Assembly (NCBI GenBank): GCA_041576975.1
Contig: JBFGJY010000023.1
Span: 1 to 36,598 of the forward strand
Reading direction: 5' to 3'
Origin: JBFGJY01 sp041576975
GTDB taxonomy: Bacteria > Pseudomonadota > Gammaproteobacteria > UBA4575
Length of the DNA: 36,598 nt
Shown here in pieces: positions 1-7,871 of the stretch. Within the stretch, counting starts at the first letter, position 1. Each line of letters begins with the position of its first letter. The position numbers were made by a program, and so were the translations under genes. The notes under the pieces are model-generated. The model was not told the DNA's origin. It was given only the letters and a program-made list of their open reading frames with translations, and did not search any database.

Positions 1-261
1 AACATCCAGGTGCAAATTGGTGATGGCTATTATGGCTGGAAACAACACGCCCCCTTTGATGGCATTGTCGTCACCGCAGCAGCCAGCCATGTTCCACCGC
101 CACTAATTCAGCAACTCAAACCAGGCGGACGCATGATTATTCCTGTCGGTAGCCGTTTTCTTACTCAGCAACTCCTAATGGTTGTGAAGGATGAAGAAGG
201 AAATGTCACGACACGACAAATTCTACCAGTGCGATTCGTACCGTTGACAGGAAGTCACTGA
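1..261 (+). CDS. pcm: Protein-L-isoaspartate O-methyltransferase, C-terminal part (5' truncated by window)
   Basis: The reading frame is open from base 1 and ends at a TGA at 259-261, so only the last 86 residues or so are present; the GTG at base 10 is internal, not a start. Pcm uses S-adenosylmethionine to methylate isoaspartyl residues in damaged cytosolic proteins and so starts their repair. Family hallmarks visible here are GDGYYGW, the segment APFDGIVVTAAASHVPP, then QLKPGGRMIIPVG and the terminal PVRFVPLTG, which is the usual end of the enzyme. Base composition is richer in GC than most of the window and resembles the next gene. The N-terminal SAM-binding half lies outside the window. 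Confidence 0.93.
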   Translation, partial: NIQVQIGDGYYGWKQHAPFDGIVVTAAASHVPPPLIQQLKPGGRMIIPVGSRFLTQQLLMVVKDEEGNVTTRQILPVRFVPLTGSH

Positions 262-309
262 TGGAGAAATTACGAGTGCAGTAAGCAAAATATTTTCTTA
301 TCACTATTC

Positions 310-2742
310 ATGCCGGTGAATTTCACACAACTTGAATCCGAACCGCGTCCTCCCCGATTCTCGGTGGCACTGATTTCGGCAACAGCACTTGCCTATGAAG
401 TTTTACTGACACGTTTATTCTCGATCGTGCAGTGGCATCACTTCGCCTATATGGTGATCAGCATTGCGCTATTAGGTTTCGGGGCCAGTGGTACATTCCT
501 TGCGCTACAGTCGCAGCTGCTTGAGCGCTTCAAATCAGTCTACGTCACAAACCTAATTTTGTTCGGCATTTTGGCGCTACCATGCTTTCTGTTCGCACAG
601 CAGTTCGCGGTGCATCCGGAACAATTACTCTGGGATCCCGTGCAGATGATACGTGTGACAGCAGTCTATTTGTTGTTAGCGTTGCCATTTTTCTTCGCTG
701 CAAACGCAATTGGTCTGGCGCTTATGCGTTTTCGCCACGTAATACCACAGATCTATGGTGCAGATCTCATTGGTGCCGGACTGGGAAGCATCACAATCGT
801 CGGACTATTGTATCTACTCTTCCCTATCGATGTGCTTAGGGTCCTATGTGTTTTCGGCCTTGTCGCAGCCGTGATTGCAGGATTCGAACTCCGATTCGAT
901 CGAATCAGGATTGCTATAACAGTCGTCATCGTATTGTCCCTACTGATTGCTATAAGCGTACTGCCGTCGGCATGGTTGAATCTTTCGATCTCGCCTTATA
1001 AATCCTTGTCGCAACAGCTCAATGTCATAGATGCATATGTCGAGACCGAACGTTCCAGTCCGCTGGGGATGCTGGGCGTCATCACGAGCCCCACGATACC
1101 ATTGCGCCACGCACCTGGACTAAGTCTTAATGCAACAGTTGAAGTGCCTGAACAGCGCGGGGTATTCATTGATGGTGATGGGATTACTCCAATTAACGCA
1201 TATACCAAACGCGACGATTCTGCTTATCTTGATAGCTTGACGTCAGCGCTGCCGTATCACCTCAACCGTCCTGTACGTGTCGTCGTGCTCGGTGCTGGTG
1301 GTGGCAACCTTGTACGCCAGGCCTTGTATCACGATACGCCATCAGTAACGGCCGTCGAAATTGACCCCCAGATCGTCAAACTGATACGCGGCGATTATCG
1401 CGATTTCTCTGGCGGCCTTTTCAATCTCGATACGGTCAGCGTACAGATAAAGGAAGCTCGTGGCTTTTTAGATGGAAATCCGCAACTCTATGACTTAATT
1501 CAAGTAGCTTTGATCGATTCGTTTGCGGCGTCATCTGCAGGCCTCTATGCACTCAATGAAAATTATCTCTACACCGTAGAGGCGCTTGGTAAATTTTACG
1601 CACGTCTGAGCATGGGCGGATATTTAGGGATCAGCCGTTGGGTGAAGCTGCCACCACGGGACGCGCTCAAGCTGTTCGCAACTGCTATCGAAGCCCTACG
1701 CCGTGCCGGTGTCGTGGATCCAGCTAAACAGCTGTTGCTGATCCGCGGCTGGCAAACTAGTACTTTGCTTGTAAAAAAAGGGGGTTTTTCTTCGGAAGAG
1801 ATTGCAAGAGCACAACAATTCTGCAACACACGCTCTTTCGATCTGGCCTTTCATGCCGACATGCCAGAATCACTTGCGAACCGATTTAACGTGTTGCCAG
1901 AAGCATTCTATTACCACGGTGCTCGAGCACTGCTCGGTGAGTCATCCGAACAATTTTTGGCCGATTACAAATTCAACATCAAACCGGCAACGGATGACCG
2001 GCCATACTTTTTCTATTTCTTCAAATGGCGAACGTTACCGGAGATCCTTTCCCTCAGAGGAAGGGGTGGTATTCCACTGCTCGAGTCTGGTTATCTAATT
2101 TTAATCGCAACACTAATTCAAGCGGTGTTAATCAGCGTTGTGCTGATTGTGCTACCGTTGTGGAAACGCATACACGTCAACGGTGTACGTCGCGGGCGCA
2201 TGGCTGGGTATTTTGCAGCGTTGGGGCTGGCTTTTTTATTCGTTGAAATTGCGTTCATCCAGAAGTTTCTGTTGTTCCTACATCATCCAGTTCTGGCCGT
2301 GGCCGCGGTGCTGAGCGGTTTTCTGTTGTTCGCAGGTCTTGGCAGTTACATTGCCAGTCGATGGCAAACCGGTCGGGACGCGCGCCGTATGGTCATTACA
2401 GCAGTAATTGTGATCGGGATCCTCGGAATTTTATATGCACTCGTGCTACCAGACTTGGTTTTCGAACCGTTAATTGGTGCGCCGATCATAGTGAAACTTG
2501 TGGTGTCTCTCGCGTTGGTCGGACTGCTGGCAATACCAATGGGCATGCCATTTCCACTTGGAGTTGCACGCCTGAGTGAACGTGCAAATAAACAGATTCC
2601 ATCAGCCTGGGCAATAAATGGCTGTGCGTCAGTAATCAGCGCCATACTTGCCACTGTGATTGCAATTCACTTTGGCTTTACCGTTGTGGTGTTGTTAGCT
2701 GTCGTGCTGTATTTTTTGGCAGCGGCTATGTTCGAATTCTGA
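310..2742 (+). CDS. Polytopic membrane protein with central spermidine-synthase-like methyltransferase-fold domain
   Basis: An 810-residue protein in three parts. Residues about 15-240 hold several hydrophobic segments (for example around YMVISIALLGFGASG). Residues about 300-560 form a Rossmann domain like spermidine synthase: VVLGAGGGN near 325, then VTAVEIDP with the acidic ribose-binding residue, then a YDLI strand. Residues about 620-810 hold five or six further hydrophobic segments. Where true aminopropyltransferases carry a D-x-x-D-P catalytic motif, this protein reads ALIDS after YDLIQV, so the first aspartate appears lost and polyamine synthesis is doubtful. Similar membrane/spermidine-synthase fusions occur in many bacteria without firm function. 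GC content by eye is near 50%, above the rest of the window. No Shine-Dalgarno is evident before the ATG. The start is 48 bases after pcm. Confidence 0.8.
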   Translation: MPVNFTQLESEPRPPRFSVALISATALAYEVLLTRLFSIVQWHHFAYMVISIALLGFGASGTFLALQSQLLERFKSVYVTNLILFGILALPCFLFAQQFAVHPEQLLWDPVQMIRVTAVYLLLALPFFFAANAIGLALMRFRHVIPQIYGADLIGAGLGSITIVGLLYLLFPIDVLRVLCVFGLVAAVIAGFELRFDRIRIAITVVIVLSLLIAISVLPSAWLNLSISPYKSLSQQLNVIDAYVETERSSPLGMLGVITSPTIPLRHAPGLSLNATVEVPEQRGVFIDGDGITPINAYTKRDDSAYLDSLTSALPYHLNRPVRVVVLGAGGGNLVRQALYHDTPSVTAVEIDPQIVKLIRGDYRDFSGGLFNLDTVSVQIKEARGFLDGNPQLYDLIQVALIDSFAASSAGLYALNENYLYTVEALGKFYARLSMGGYLGISRWVKLPPRDALKLFATAIEALRRAGVVDPAKQLLLIRGWQTSTLLVKKGGFSSEEIARAQQFCNTRSFDLAFHADMPESLANRFNVLPEAFYYHGARALLGESSEQFLADYKFNIKPATDDRPYFFYFFKWRTLPEILSLRGRGGIPLLESGYLILIATLIQAVLISVVLIVLPLWKRIHVNGVRRGRMAGYFAALGLAFLFVEIAFIQKFLLFLHHPVLAVAAVLSGFLLFAGLGSYIASRWQTGRDARRMVITAVIVIGILGILYALVLPDLVFEPLIGAPIIVKLVVSLALVGLLAIPMGMPFPLGVARLSERANKQIPSAWAINGCASVISAILATVIAIHFGFTVVVLLAVVLYFLAAAMFEF

Positions 2743-2814
2743 GAGAAAAGCTATCAGTTGAATGTCCGCTCTAGTTCGTCATCAGGCATTGTTAACATTT
2801 ACATAGTCGAAAAT

Positions 2815-2846
2815 AAAAAAGGCGCTCAATTGAGCGCCTTTTTTTT
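2815..2846. terminator. Bidirectional Rho-independent terminator
   Basis: A perfect 18-base palindrome (GGCGCTCAATTGAGCGCC, 2821-2838) is flanked by six A on the left and eight T on the right. Folded as a 7-bp GC-rich stem with an AATT loop, it reads as a terminator on both strands. It sits between the convergent ends of the membrane protein gene (plus) and erpA (minus), 73 bases after one stop and 22 bases after the other, and should end both transcripts. Confidence 0.95.
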
Positions 2847-2867
2847 AATATCTCATTTGATTAAATT

Positions 2868-3236
2868 TTAACCTGGAGAGAATGACGATCCACAACCACA
2901 TGTGGTTTGCGCATTGGGATTACGAATCACAAATTGCGCACCTTCTAAACCTTCAGTGTAATCGATTTCCGCACCCATTAAATATTGAAAGCTCATTGGA
3001 TCTACTAATAAAGTAACACCGCCGTTTTCTACCGAGGTGTCACCATCTTGGTGTTTTTCATCAAACGTGAATCCATATTGAAATCCGGAGCAACCGCCTC
3101 CACTTACGAACACACGAAGCTTTAAATTCTGATTGGCTTCATCTTCGATAAGCTGTTTTACCTTATTAGCTGCGGCATCGGTAAAAACCAGCGATGCGGG
3201 TGGCGCAGAATGTTTCGCTGTCTCGAGTGCAGACAT
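2868..3236 (-). CDS. erpA: Iron-sulfur cluster insertion protein ErpA
   Basis: An A-type Fe-S carrier of 122 residues that delivers clusters to target enzymes in the cytosol, including those of isoprenoid synthesis. The three conserved cysteines are present: Cys49 in SGGGCSG and Cys113/Cys115 in the terminal TTCGCGSSF. A longer frame reaches 3260, but the ATG at 3236 is preferred because GAGGAG lies seven bases upstream and the protein then starts like other ErpA (MSALET). It follows the bactofilin gene on the same strand with its own promoter between them. That promoter carries an IscR type 1-like site, matching the known Fe-S control of erpA in enterobacteria. Confidence 0.93.
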   Translation of the reverse strand: MSALETAKHSAPPASLVFTDAAANKVKQLIEDEANQNLKLRVFVSGGGCSGFQYGFTFDEKHQDGDTSVENGGVTLLVDPMSFQYLMGAEIDYTEGLEGAQFVIRNPNAQTTCGCGSSFSPG

Positions 3237-3280
3237 AATTATCTCCTCAGTGTAAAACACATATGTTAGAACTTGCTAAT

Positions 3281-3310
3281 ATGCTAACATTAACCTAGTA
3301 AATTAGTCAA
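3281..3310 (-). promoter_or_regulatory. Predicted sigma70 promoter of erpA
   Basis: On the minus strand, TTGACT (complement of 3305-3310) is a five-of-six -35 box. Eighteen bases on is TAGCAT (complement of 3281-3286) as a weak -10, helped by a TG one base upstream of it (extended -10). Predicted transcription start is near 3274, giving a leader of roughly 38 bases with a good Shine-Dalgarno. The -35 box lies inside the IscR-like site. Confidence 0.55.
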
Positions 3311-3314
3311 GTAT
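3290..3314 (-). promoter_or_regulatory. Candidate IscR type 1 binding site upstream of erpA
   Basis: Read on the minus strand, this 25-base stretch starts ATACTTGACTAATTTACTAG. It agrees at 21 of 25 positions with the E. coli type 1 consensus ATASYYGACTRWWWYAGTCRRSTAT as I remember it; the left half (ATACTTGACT) is perfect and mismatches are in the right half. It overlaps the predicted -35 of erpA, the expected place for repression by [2Fe-2S]-IscR. An iscR gene is not in the window, so its presence is inferred. Confidence 0.6.
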
Positions 3315-3328
3315 TCCAAAATGGCTGT

Positions 3329-3709
3329 TTATCCAGCCTCTAATTTATTAGAGGGATGTTGATGCACAAGGTTTCCATTCACTTCAGCCCCCACGGTCAT
3401 CTCTAACAAATTATAGTAAACATTGCCGTTGATCTTCGAACCAGCTGCCAACTCAATCATTCCAGTTGCATACACATTGCCATTTACCGTACCGTTGATA
3501 ATGATAGAGGGTCCGCGAATTTCCCCTTCAACAACACCTAATTCACTAACAATTACGACACCTTGATCCTCATGTTCCGCCATGACGTTGCCTTCTACTA
3601 TACCTTCAATATGCAGGCCTCCACCGTAGTGAATGTCGCCAACAACTTTAGAATGACGACCCACAAGTGTATCAATTCGAGTTGTTTTAATTTTTTTCTT
3701 CAGTGCCAT
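3329..3709 (-). CDS. Bactofilin (polymer-forming cytoskeletal protein)
   Basis: A 126-residue protein made largely of short repeating beta turns (GDIHYGGGLHIEGIVEGNV, GEIRGPSIIINGTVNGNVY, GSKINGNVYYNLLEM, GAEVNGNL), the right-handed beta-helix pattern of the bactofilin/DUF583 family, with short unstructured ends. Bactofilins polymerise without nucleotide at the inner membrane and act in cell shape, polarity or envelope assembly. The gene follows the DUF6776-like membrane protein by 27 bases on the same strand, so the two are probably co-transcribed; that protein could be its membrane partner (inference). No clear Shine-Dalgarno precedes the ATG. Confidence 0.9.
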   Translation of the reverse strand: MALKKKIKTTRIDTLVGRHSKVVGDIHYGGGLHIEGIVEGNVMAEHEDQGVVIVSELGVVEGEIRGPSIIINGTVNGNVYATGMIELAAGSKINGNVYYNLLEMTVGAEVNGNLVHQHPSNKLEAG

Positions 3710-3736
3710 GATTATTATTCATTAATAAAAAATAAA

Positions 3737-4459
3737 TTAACTATCTTTATACACTTCATCCCAGTTGTAACTTATAACAACGGGCTTTTTATTAGTTTTA
3801 TCACGCAGAACCTCTACACGTACACTACTCGGTTCAAAATCATCCGGCAATGAAAAGCTACCTGAAATCTTTTGAAAATATTTAAACGAAAACTTGAGCG
3901 AAGTGTCTGTTATGTCGCTGATATCTTCAAACACCATTCGTTTTAATATTCCTTCTTGCTCACCATCGACACTTAAGCCAATTACACCTGAAGCCTTTTC
4001 TTTCTTTTTTGGGACGTTGGTTAATACCAGATCATAAATAAACCGATCTGTAATTAAGTCTTTATGTAAATTAAACACTTTTACTTGTATAGCAGTGTTG
4101 TCTACATTTGGAGAATATAGTGTGCGGTAAAAATGAAGCTCTTGGTTTAATTTCAATAATTCAAGATCTTTTTCTCGCATCGCCTCCTTCATTTCTTCTA
4201 CTGCTGCAAGTTCAACTTTTGCTGAACGTTCCACTAATGCGACTTCATGTTTAAGTTGATTGTTTAATTTCTCTAAAAGTTTTATTTTCTCACTCTTGTC
4301 TGTAACGTTCGCTAATTTTTTTGTGCCAAGAAATGGAATTGATACGCTCTTGGTGCCGAACCAAAACGCAACGCTCATTGCAATTAACAGTATTAATGCA
4401 ATTGGACCAAACGACATTAAACGTGATGCCGGTTGTTTTATTCGTATATTTCCTGCCAT
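3737..4459 (-). CDS. DUF6776-like membrane-anchored coiled-coil protein
   Basis: 240 residues: a short basic N-terminus, one hydrophobic segment at about 16-33 (IALILLIAMSVAFWFG), a charged heptad-rich stretch at about 50-110 suggesting a coiled coil, and a C-terminal beta-rich domain, presumably periplasmic. I recognise it as the uncharacterised protein found beside argC and bactofilin genes in many gammaproteobacteria, now called DUF6776; that name is from memory, not a search. Function is unknown. Position just upstream of the bactofilin suggests a bitopic adaptor between the bactofilin polymer and the periplasm (inference). No Shine-Dalgarno is visible. Confidence 0.75.
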   Translation of the reverse strand: MAGNIRIKQPASRLMSFGPIALILLIAMSVAFWFGTKSVSIPFLGTKKLANVTDKSEKIKLLEKLNNQLKHEVALVERSAKVELAAVEEMKEAMREKDLELLKLNQELHFYRTLYSPNVDNTAIQVKVFNLHKDLITDRFIYDLVLTNVPKKKEKASGVIGLSVDGEQEGILKRMVFEDISDITDTSLKFSFKYFQKISGSFSLPDDFEPSSVRVEVLRDKTNKKPVVISYNWDEVYKDS

Positions 4460-4502
4460 ATAAAAATAGTGTCTAAATGGAATGCTAAGCTCAATGATTC
4501 CC

Positions 4503-5534
4503 TTATGGGAAAAGACCTAGTTGAGTGAGACCCAAGGTTTCGTCCAATCCACACATTAAATTCATATTCTGAACTGCTTGTCCTGCTGCGCCCTTCACTA
4601 AGTTATCAATTGCCGACAAAACTACCACCATATTTCCATCATATGGTCGCTGAATTGATAACATGCAAAAATTCGAACCTCTCACTTGCTTAGTCTCGGG
4701 TAATGTACCCTCTTTCAGCACCTCTACAAAATATTCTTTAGCAAATCGTTGCTGATATATCGAACTCAAATCTACTGATCGGTCTACATCCGATATATAT
4801 AAGGTGGCAAAAATACCTCGTACCATAGGAGTCAGATGTGGGGTAAAAGTAAGATTGACTTCGCTTGCAGTGATACCTTCCAATTCTTGTTTTATCTCAG
4901 GCCAATGACGATGAGCGGATACATTATAAGCCTTGAAGTTTTCACCAGCTTCGCTAAACAAATTTGGCACATTCGCACCGCGGCCTGCCCCGCTTACTCC
5001 TGACTTTGCGTCTGCAATCAAATGCGCATTTTTAACCAAGCCTTGCTCAAGTAATGGTAAAAATCCCAAAATTACAGCCGTAGGATAACAACCAGGATTT
5101 GCAACAAGTTGTGCGGATTGTATTTTTTCTCGATACAGTTCGGGTAACCCATAAACAGCAGACTGTAGTACATCTGGACATGCATGGGTTTGTTTATACC
5201 AATACTCCCACGTTGTTGTGTCTTTAATACGAAAATCAGCAGCCAAATCAATCGCCTTAACACCGGCATCGATGAGCTCAGGCACCATATGCATCGCAGT
5301 ACCATTGGGTGCTGCAAAAAATACACAATCACACTGTTTTAGGGTAGCAGTATCAGGGTGAGTAAAACTAAGGTCGATACTTGGTGCCAAGCTAGGATAT
5401 ATACTTGCAACTGGTTTACCCGCCTCGCTTCGTGAAGTCACAACTTTGATTTCTACTTGCGGATGCTCAGCAAGAATACGCAGCAACTCTACACCGGTAT
5501 ATCCAGTACCTCCCACTACACCAACTGAAACCAT
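4503..5534 (-). CDS. argC: N-acetyl-gamma-glutamyl-phosphate reductase
   Basis: A 343-residue enzyme of arginine synthesis. It reduces N-acetyl-glutamyl phosphate with NADPH to the semialdehyde in the cytosol. The N-terminal nucleotide-binding loop VGGTGYTGVELLR (about 7-19) and the catalytic cysteine in NPGCYPTA (Cys149) are intact, and the length is normal for the longer ArgC type. It is the first gene of the minus-strand run argC, DUF6776-like, bactofilin, with 43 bases to the next gene. It is divergent from the CLC gene with 106 bases between starts. The ATG at 5534 gives the canonical VSVGVVGGTGYTG start. Confidence 0.97.
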   Translation of the reverse strand: MVSVGVVGGTGYTGVELLRILAEHPQVEIKVVTSRSEAGKPVASIYPSLAPSIDLSFTHPDTATLKQCDCVFFAAPNGTAMHMVPELIDAGVKAIDLAADFRIKDTTTWEYWYKQTHACPDVLQSAVYGLPELYREKIQSAQLVANPGCYPTAVILGFLPLLEQGLVKNAHLIADAKSGVSGAGRGANVPNLFSEAGENFKAYNVSAHRHWPEIKQELEGITASEVNLTFTPHLTPMVRGIFATLYISDVDRSVDLSSIYQQRFAKEYFVEVLKEGTLPETKQVRGSNFCMLSIQRPYDGNMVVVLSAIDNLVKGAAGQAVQNMNLMCGLDETLGLTQLGLFP

Positions 5535-5624
5535 AAACTTCTTGAGAATCTAGCAATAAATTCTGCGCATCATACAAGTTAATGTGATTAGCCTAAAGTC
5601 ATTCATATAAGTCAGCACAAGCTC

Positions 5625-5633
5625 TGGCATAAT
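5625..5633 (+). promoter_or_regulatory. Extended -10 element giving a possibly leaderless clc transcript
   Basis: TGGCATAAT at 5625-5633 is an extended -10 (TGn followed by CATAAT, five of six to consensus). Its last base is seven bases before the ATG at 5641, so transcription would start at about the first codon. No Shine-Dalgarno precedes the gene. A good -35 is not obvious, which fits an extended -10 promoter. Confidence 0.4.
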
Positions 5634-5640
5634 CCAGTGT

Positions 5641-7392
5641 ATGCAAAAGGAATCACCAATAAGCGCTTTCATTCGAAATGCACTTGAAAACTTGCGCCTA
5701 CGTACTTCAAGACCTGATGCACTCATACAATTAGCCGTTTTAAGTGTAATTGCGGGTCTTATGACTGGCATGGTCATTGTTTCCTTTCGCTTACTAATTG
5801 AGAGTGCGCAACTCTTCTTATTACCAAATGGCGATCCAGAAAATTATGAAGGACTGCCAATTAGTCTAAGGGTTGTTTTACCAATAGTAGGCGCAATATT
5901 AATCGCGGTGATTTTTAAATTATGGGCAAAAGGGGATTTTACCGTAGGCGTCTCGCATGTTATGGAACGACTTTCATATCACCAAGGTTATTTACATGTA
6001 CGTGGATTAATCATGCAATATATTGGAGCAGGACTTGCGATTATTTCAGGGCAGTCACTTGGACGTGAAGGGCCTGCTATTCACCTTGGCGCGGCAACCA
6101 GCAGTTTGCTAGGCCAACAATTAGGTTTACCTAATAACACTATTCGAACATTCGTTGCATGCGGAACTGCAGCAGCTATCGGGGCTTCATTTAATACACC
6201 ATTGGCCGGTGTAATCTTTGCACTAGAAGTAGTGATGATGGAATACACTTTGGCAAGTTTTCTTCCTGTAATTTTATCCGCCGTAAGCGCAACTGCTATT
6301 TCTCGAGCTGTATTTGGAGCAGAGGCTGCCTTTTCAGTACCGCAGTTTCAGCTAATTACTCTGCTCGAACTTCCATATGTAATGTTTCTAGGAGTGATTA
6401 CGGGTATTGTGGCATTCAGCTTTATTTACTTAACAAAAATTACTGCACAAGCCAGTAAAAATTTTTCACTTTGGACAAAATTTATTGTCGCGGGCTCTGT
6501 CACTGGTTTGCTTGCTATTTTTGCTCCACAGATTATGAGCATAGGTTATGACACGGTAAACGATACCTTAGTCAACAATATCGGAATTACTTTATTAGTT
6601 TTGATATTTGCAGCAAAACTCGTTGCTACCGCATGCAGTATTGGAATGGGACTTCCTGCTGGGCTTATCGGACCTACCTTTGTCATTGGTGCTTGTCTGG
6701 GAAGCATAATTGGTATATTTGGACAATTTCTTTTTCCAGAATTGTCTTCCTCTCCAGGTATGTATGCCTTAATTGGCATGGCAGCAATGATGGGCGCTAC
6801 TTTGCAAGCACCACTTGCTGCATTAACAGGCGCATTTGAACTAACAAGTAATCCAAACATCATTTTGCCTGGTATGTTGGCGATCGTTACGGCTCAACTC
6901 ACAGCAAGCCAGGTATTCGGTCAACGTTCTATTTACAGAATGCTGATGCAATTACGTGGAATGGATTATCGCTATGAGCCTATGGTGCAAGCATTAAGAC
7001 GCGTTGGCGTTGCAAATGTAATGAATCGAAATGTACAGCGTAGTACAAAAATCATTTCAAAAAAACAAGCAGAAAATTTATTAAAAGCCGATGCTGAGTG
7101 GATCGTCATCGAAGAAGATGAACCTATTTCAATATTGCCTACTTCGGATTTGACTATTTTTTTAGCAGAAAACAAAGAAATAGAATCAGACGAAATAAAC
7201 TTGATGAAAATTCCTGCTAAACGATTACAAATTAGCTGTATTGATTTGCGCGCTACTGCGGATTCAGCGCGAGAACTTTTTATTGAAGAAGGAGTAGAAG
7301 CCTTATGCATACGCAGTATCATTGCACCTGGAGCCATAAGAATTTATGGTGTCCTCACGAAAGAAAAATTTAAAAGTTCTTATAACATTTAA
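5641..7392 (+). CDS. CLC-family anion channel/transporter with CBS-like C-terminal region
   Basis: 583 residues: a CLC membrane core at about 25-430, then a cytosolic tail at about 440-583 that looks like a degenerate CBS pair. The selectivity-filter helix GREGP is present with the gating glutamate Glu143. The first filter motif (GSGIP) is not canonical (VGVSHVMER near 103) and the third (GxFxP) reads GLIGP. In NTPLAGVIFALEVV the residue after Glu196, equivalent to the inner proton glutamate Glu203 of E. coli ClcA by my alignment, is Val197; CLC channels also have valine there. The ion and mode of transport (Cl-/H+ exchange or passive) cannot be settled by eye. hemJ follows 27 bases on. Confidence 0.9.
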   Translation: MQKESPISAFIRNALENLRLRTSRPDALIQLAVLSVIAGLMTGMVIVSFRLLIESAQLFLLPNGDPENYEGLPISLRVVLPIVGAILIAVIFKLWAKGDFTVGVSHVMERLSYHQGYLHVRGLIMQYIGAGLAIISGQSLGREGPAIHLGAATSSLLGQQLGLPNNTIRTFVACGTAAAIGASFNTPLAGVIFALEVVMMEYTLASFLPVILSAVSATAISRAVFGAEAAFSVPQFQLITLLELPYVMFLGVITGIVAFSFIYLTKITAQASKNFSLWTKFIVAGSVTGLLAIFAPQIMSIGYDTVNDTLVNNIGITLLVLIFAAKLVATACSIGMGLPAGLIGPTFVIGACLGSIIGIFGQFLFPELSSSPGMYALIGMAAMMGATLQAPLAALTGAFELTSNPNIILPGMLAIVTAQLTASQVFGQRSIYRMLMQLRGMDYRYEPMVQALRRVGVANVMNRNVQRSTKIISKKQAENLLKADAEWIVIEEDEPISILPTSDLTIFLAENKEIESDEINLMKIPAKRLQISCIDLRATADSARELFIEEGVEALCIRSIIAPGAIRIYGVLTKEKFKSSYNI

Positions 7393-7419
7393 GCTAGTTA
7401 AAGAACTAAATAAAAAAAT

Positions 7420-7839
7420 ATGCTCTGGGTAAAAGCCTTTCACATTATCTTCATGGTCACCTGGTTTGCGGGATTATTTTATTTACCACGTTTATTTGTT
7501 TATCACGCTATAGCAGATGATTCTACTAGTATTGGTCGATTTAAAGTCATGGAGCGAAAGCTATTCTTTGGAATTATGACACCCGGCGCAGTACTCACTA
7601 TTTTTTTTGGAATTTGGTTGATTACATATTTACCAGGATATCTAAATACAATCTGGATGTTAATGAAACTTGGATTAGTATTCTTGCTAATCTTCTATCA
7701 TATCTGGTGTGGAGTACTCGTAAAGCGCTTCAAGCAAGATCAAAATCAACATTCACATATCTGGTACCGCTGGTTTAATGAAGCACCTGTGTTAGCTTTG
7801 ATTGCAATAGTGATACTTGTTGTAGTTAAACCTATTTAA
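7420..7839 (+). CDS. hemJ: Protoporphyrinogen IX oxidase HemJ
   Basis: 139 residues with four hydrophobic segments, the HemJ/UPF0093 pattern: WVKAFHIIFMVTWFAGLFYLPRLFVYHA at the N-terminus with the conserved His8 and the RLFVYH motif, an acidic/basic MERKLFF segment, a lysine-containing WMLMKLGLV helix, and the ending RWFNEAPVLALIAIVILVVVKP. HemJ is the oxygen-independent, quinone-linked enzyme that oxidises protoporphyrinogen IX at the inner membrane before iron insertion. It lies 27 bases after the CLC gene and is probably in its transcript. Genes for hemJ beside argC occur in other gammaproteobacteria. hemL, an early step of the same pathway, is about 9 kb away. Confidence 0.9.
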   Translation: MLWVKAFHIIFMVTWFAGLFYLPRLFVYHAIADDSTSIGRFKVMERKLFFGIMTPGAVLTIFFGIWLITYLPGYLNTIWMLMKLGLVFLLIFYHIWCGVLVKRFKQDQNQHSHIWYRWFNEAPVLALIAIVILVVVKPI

Positions 7840-7871
7840 GATTTTTTAGTTGGAACTAATGTTGGCTTTAA

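Noticed and set aside
7842..7858. Short dyad TTAGTT/AACTAA between hemJ and the cytochrome gene
   Set aside because: Only a two-base loop and no stable GC pairs; not a credible terminator although one would be expected between these convergent genes.
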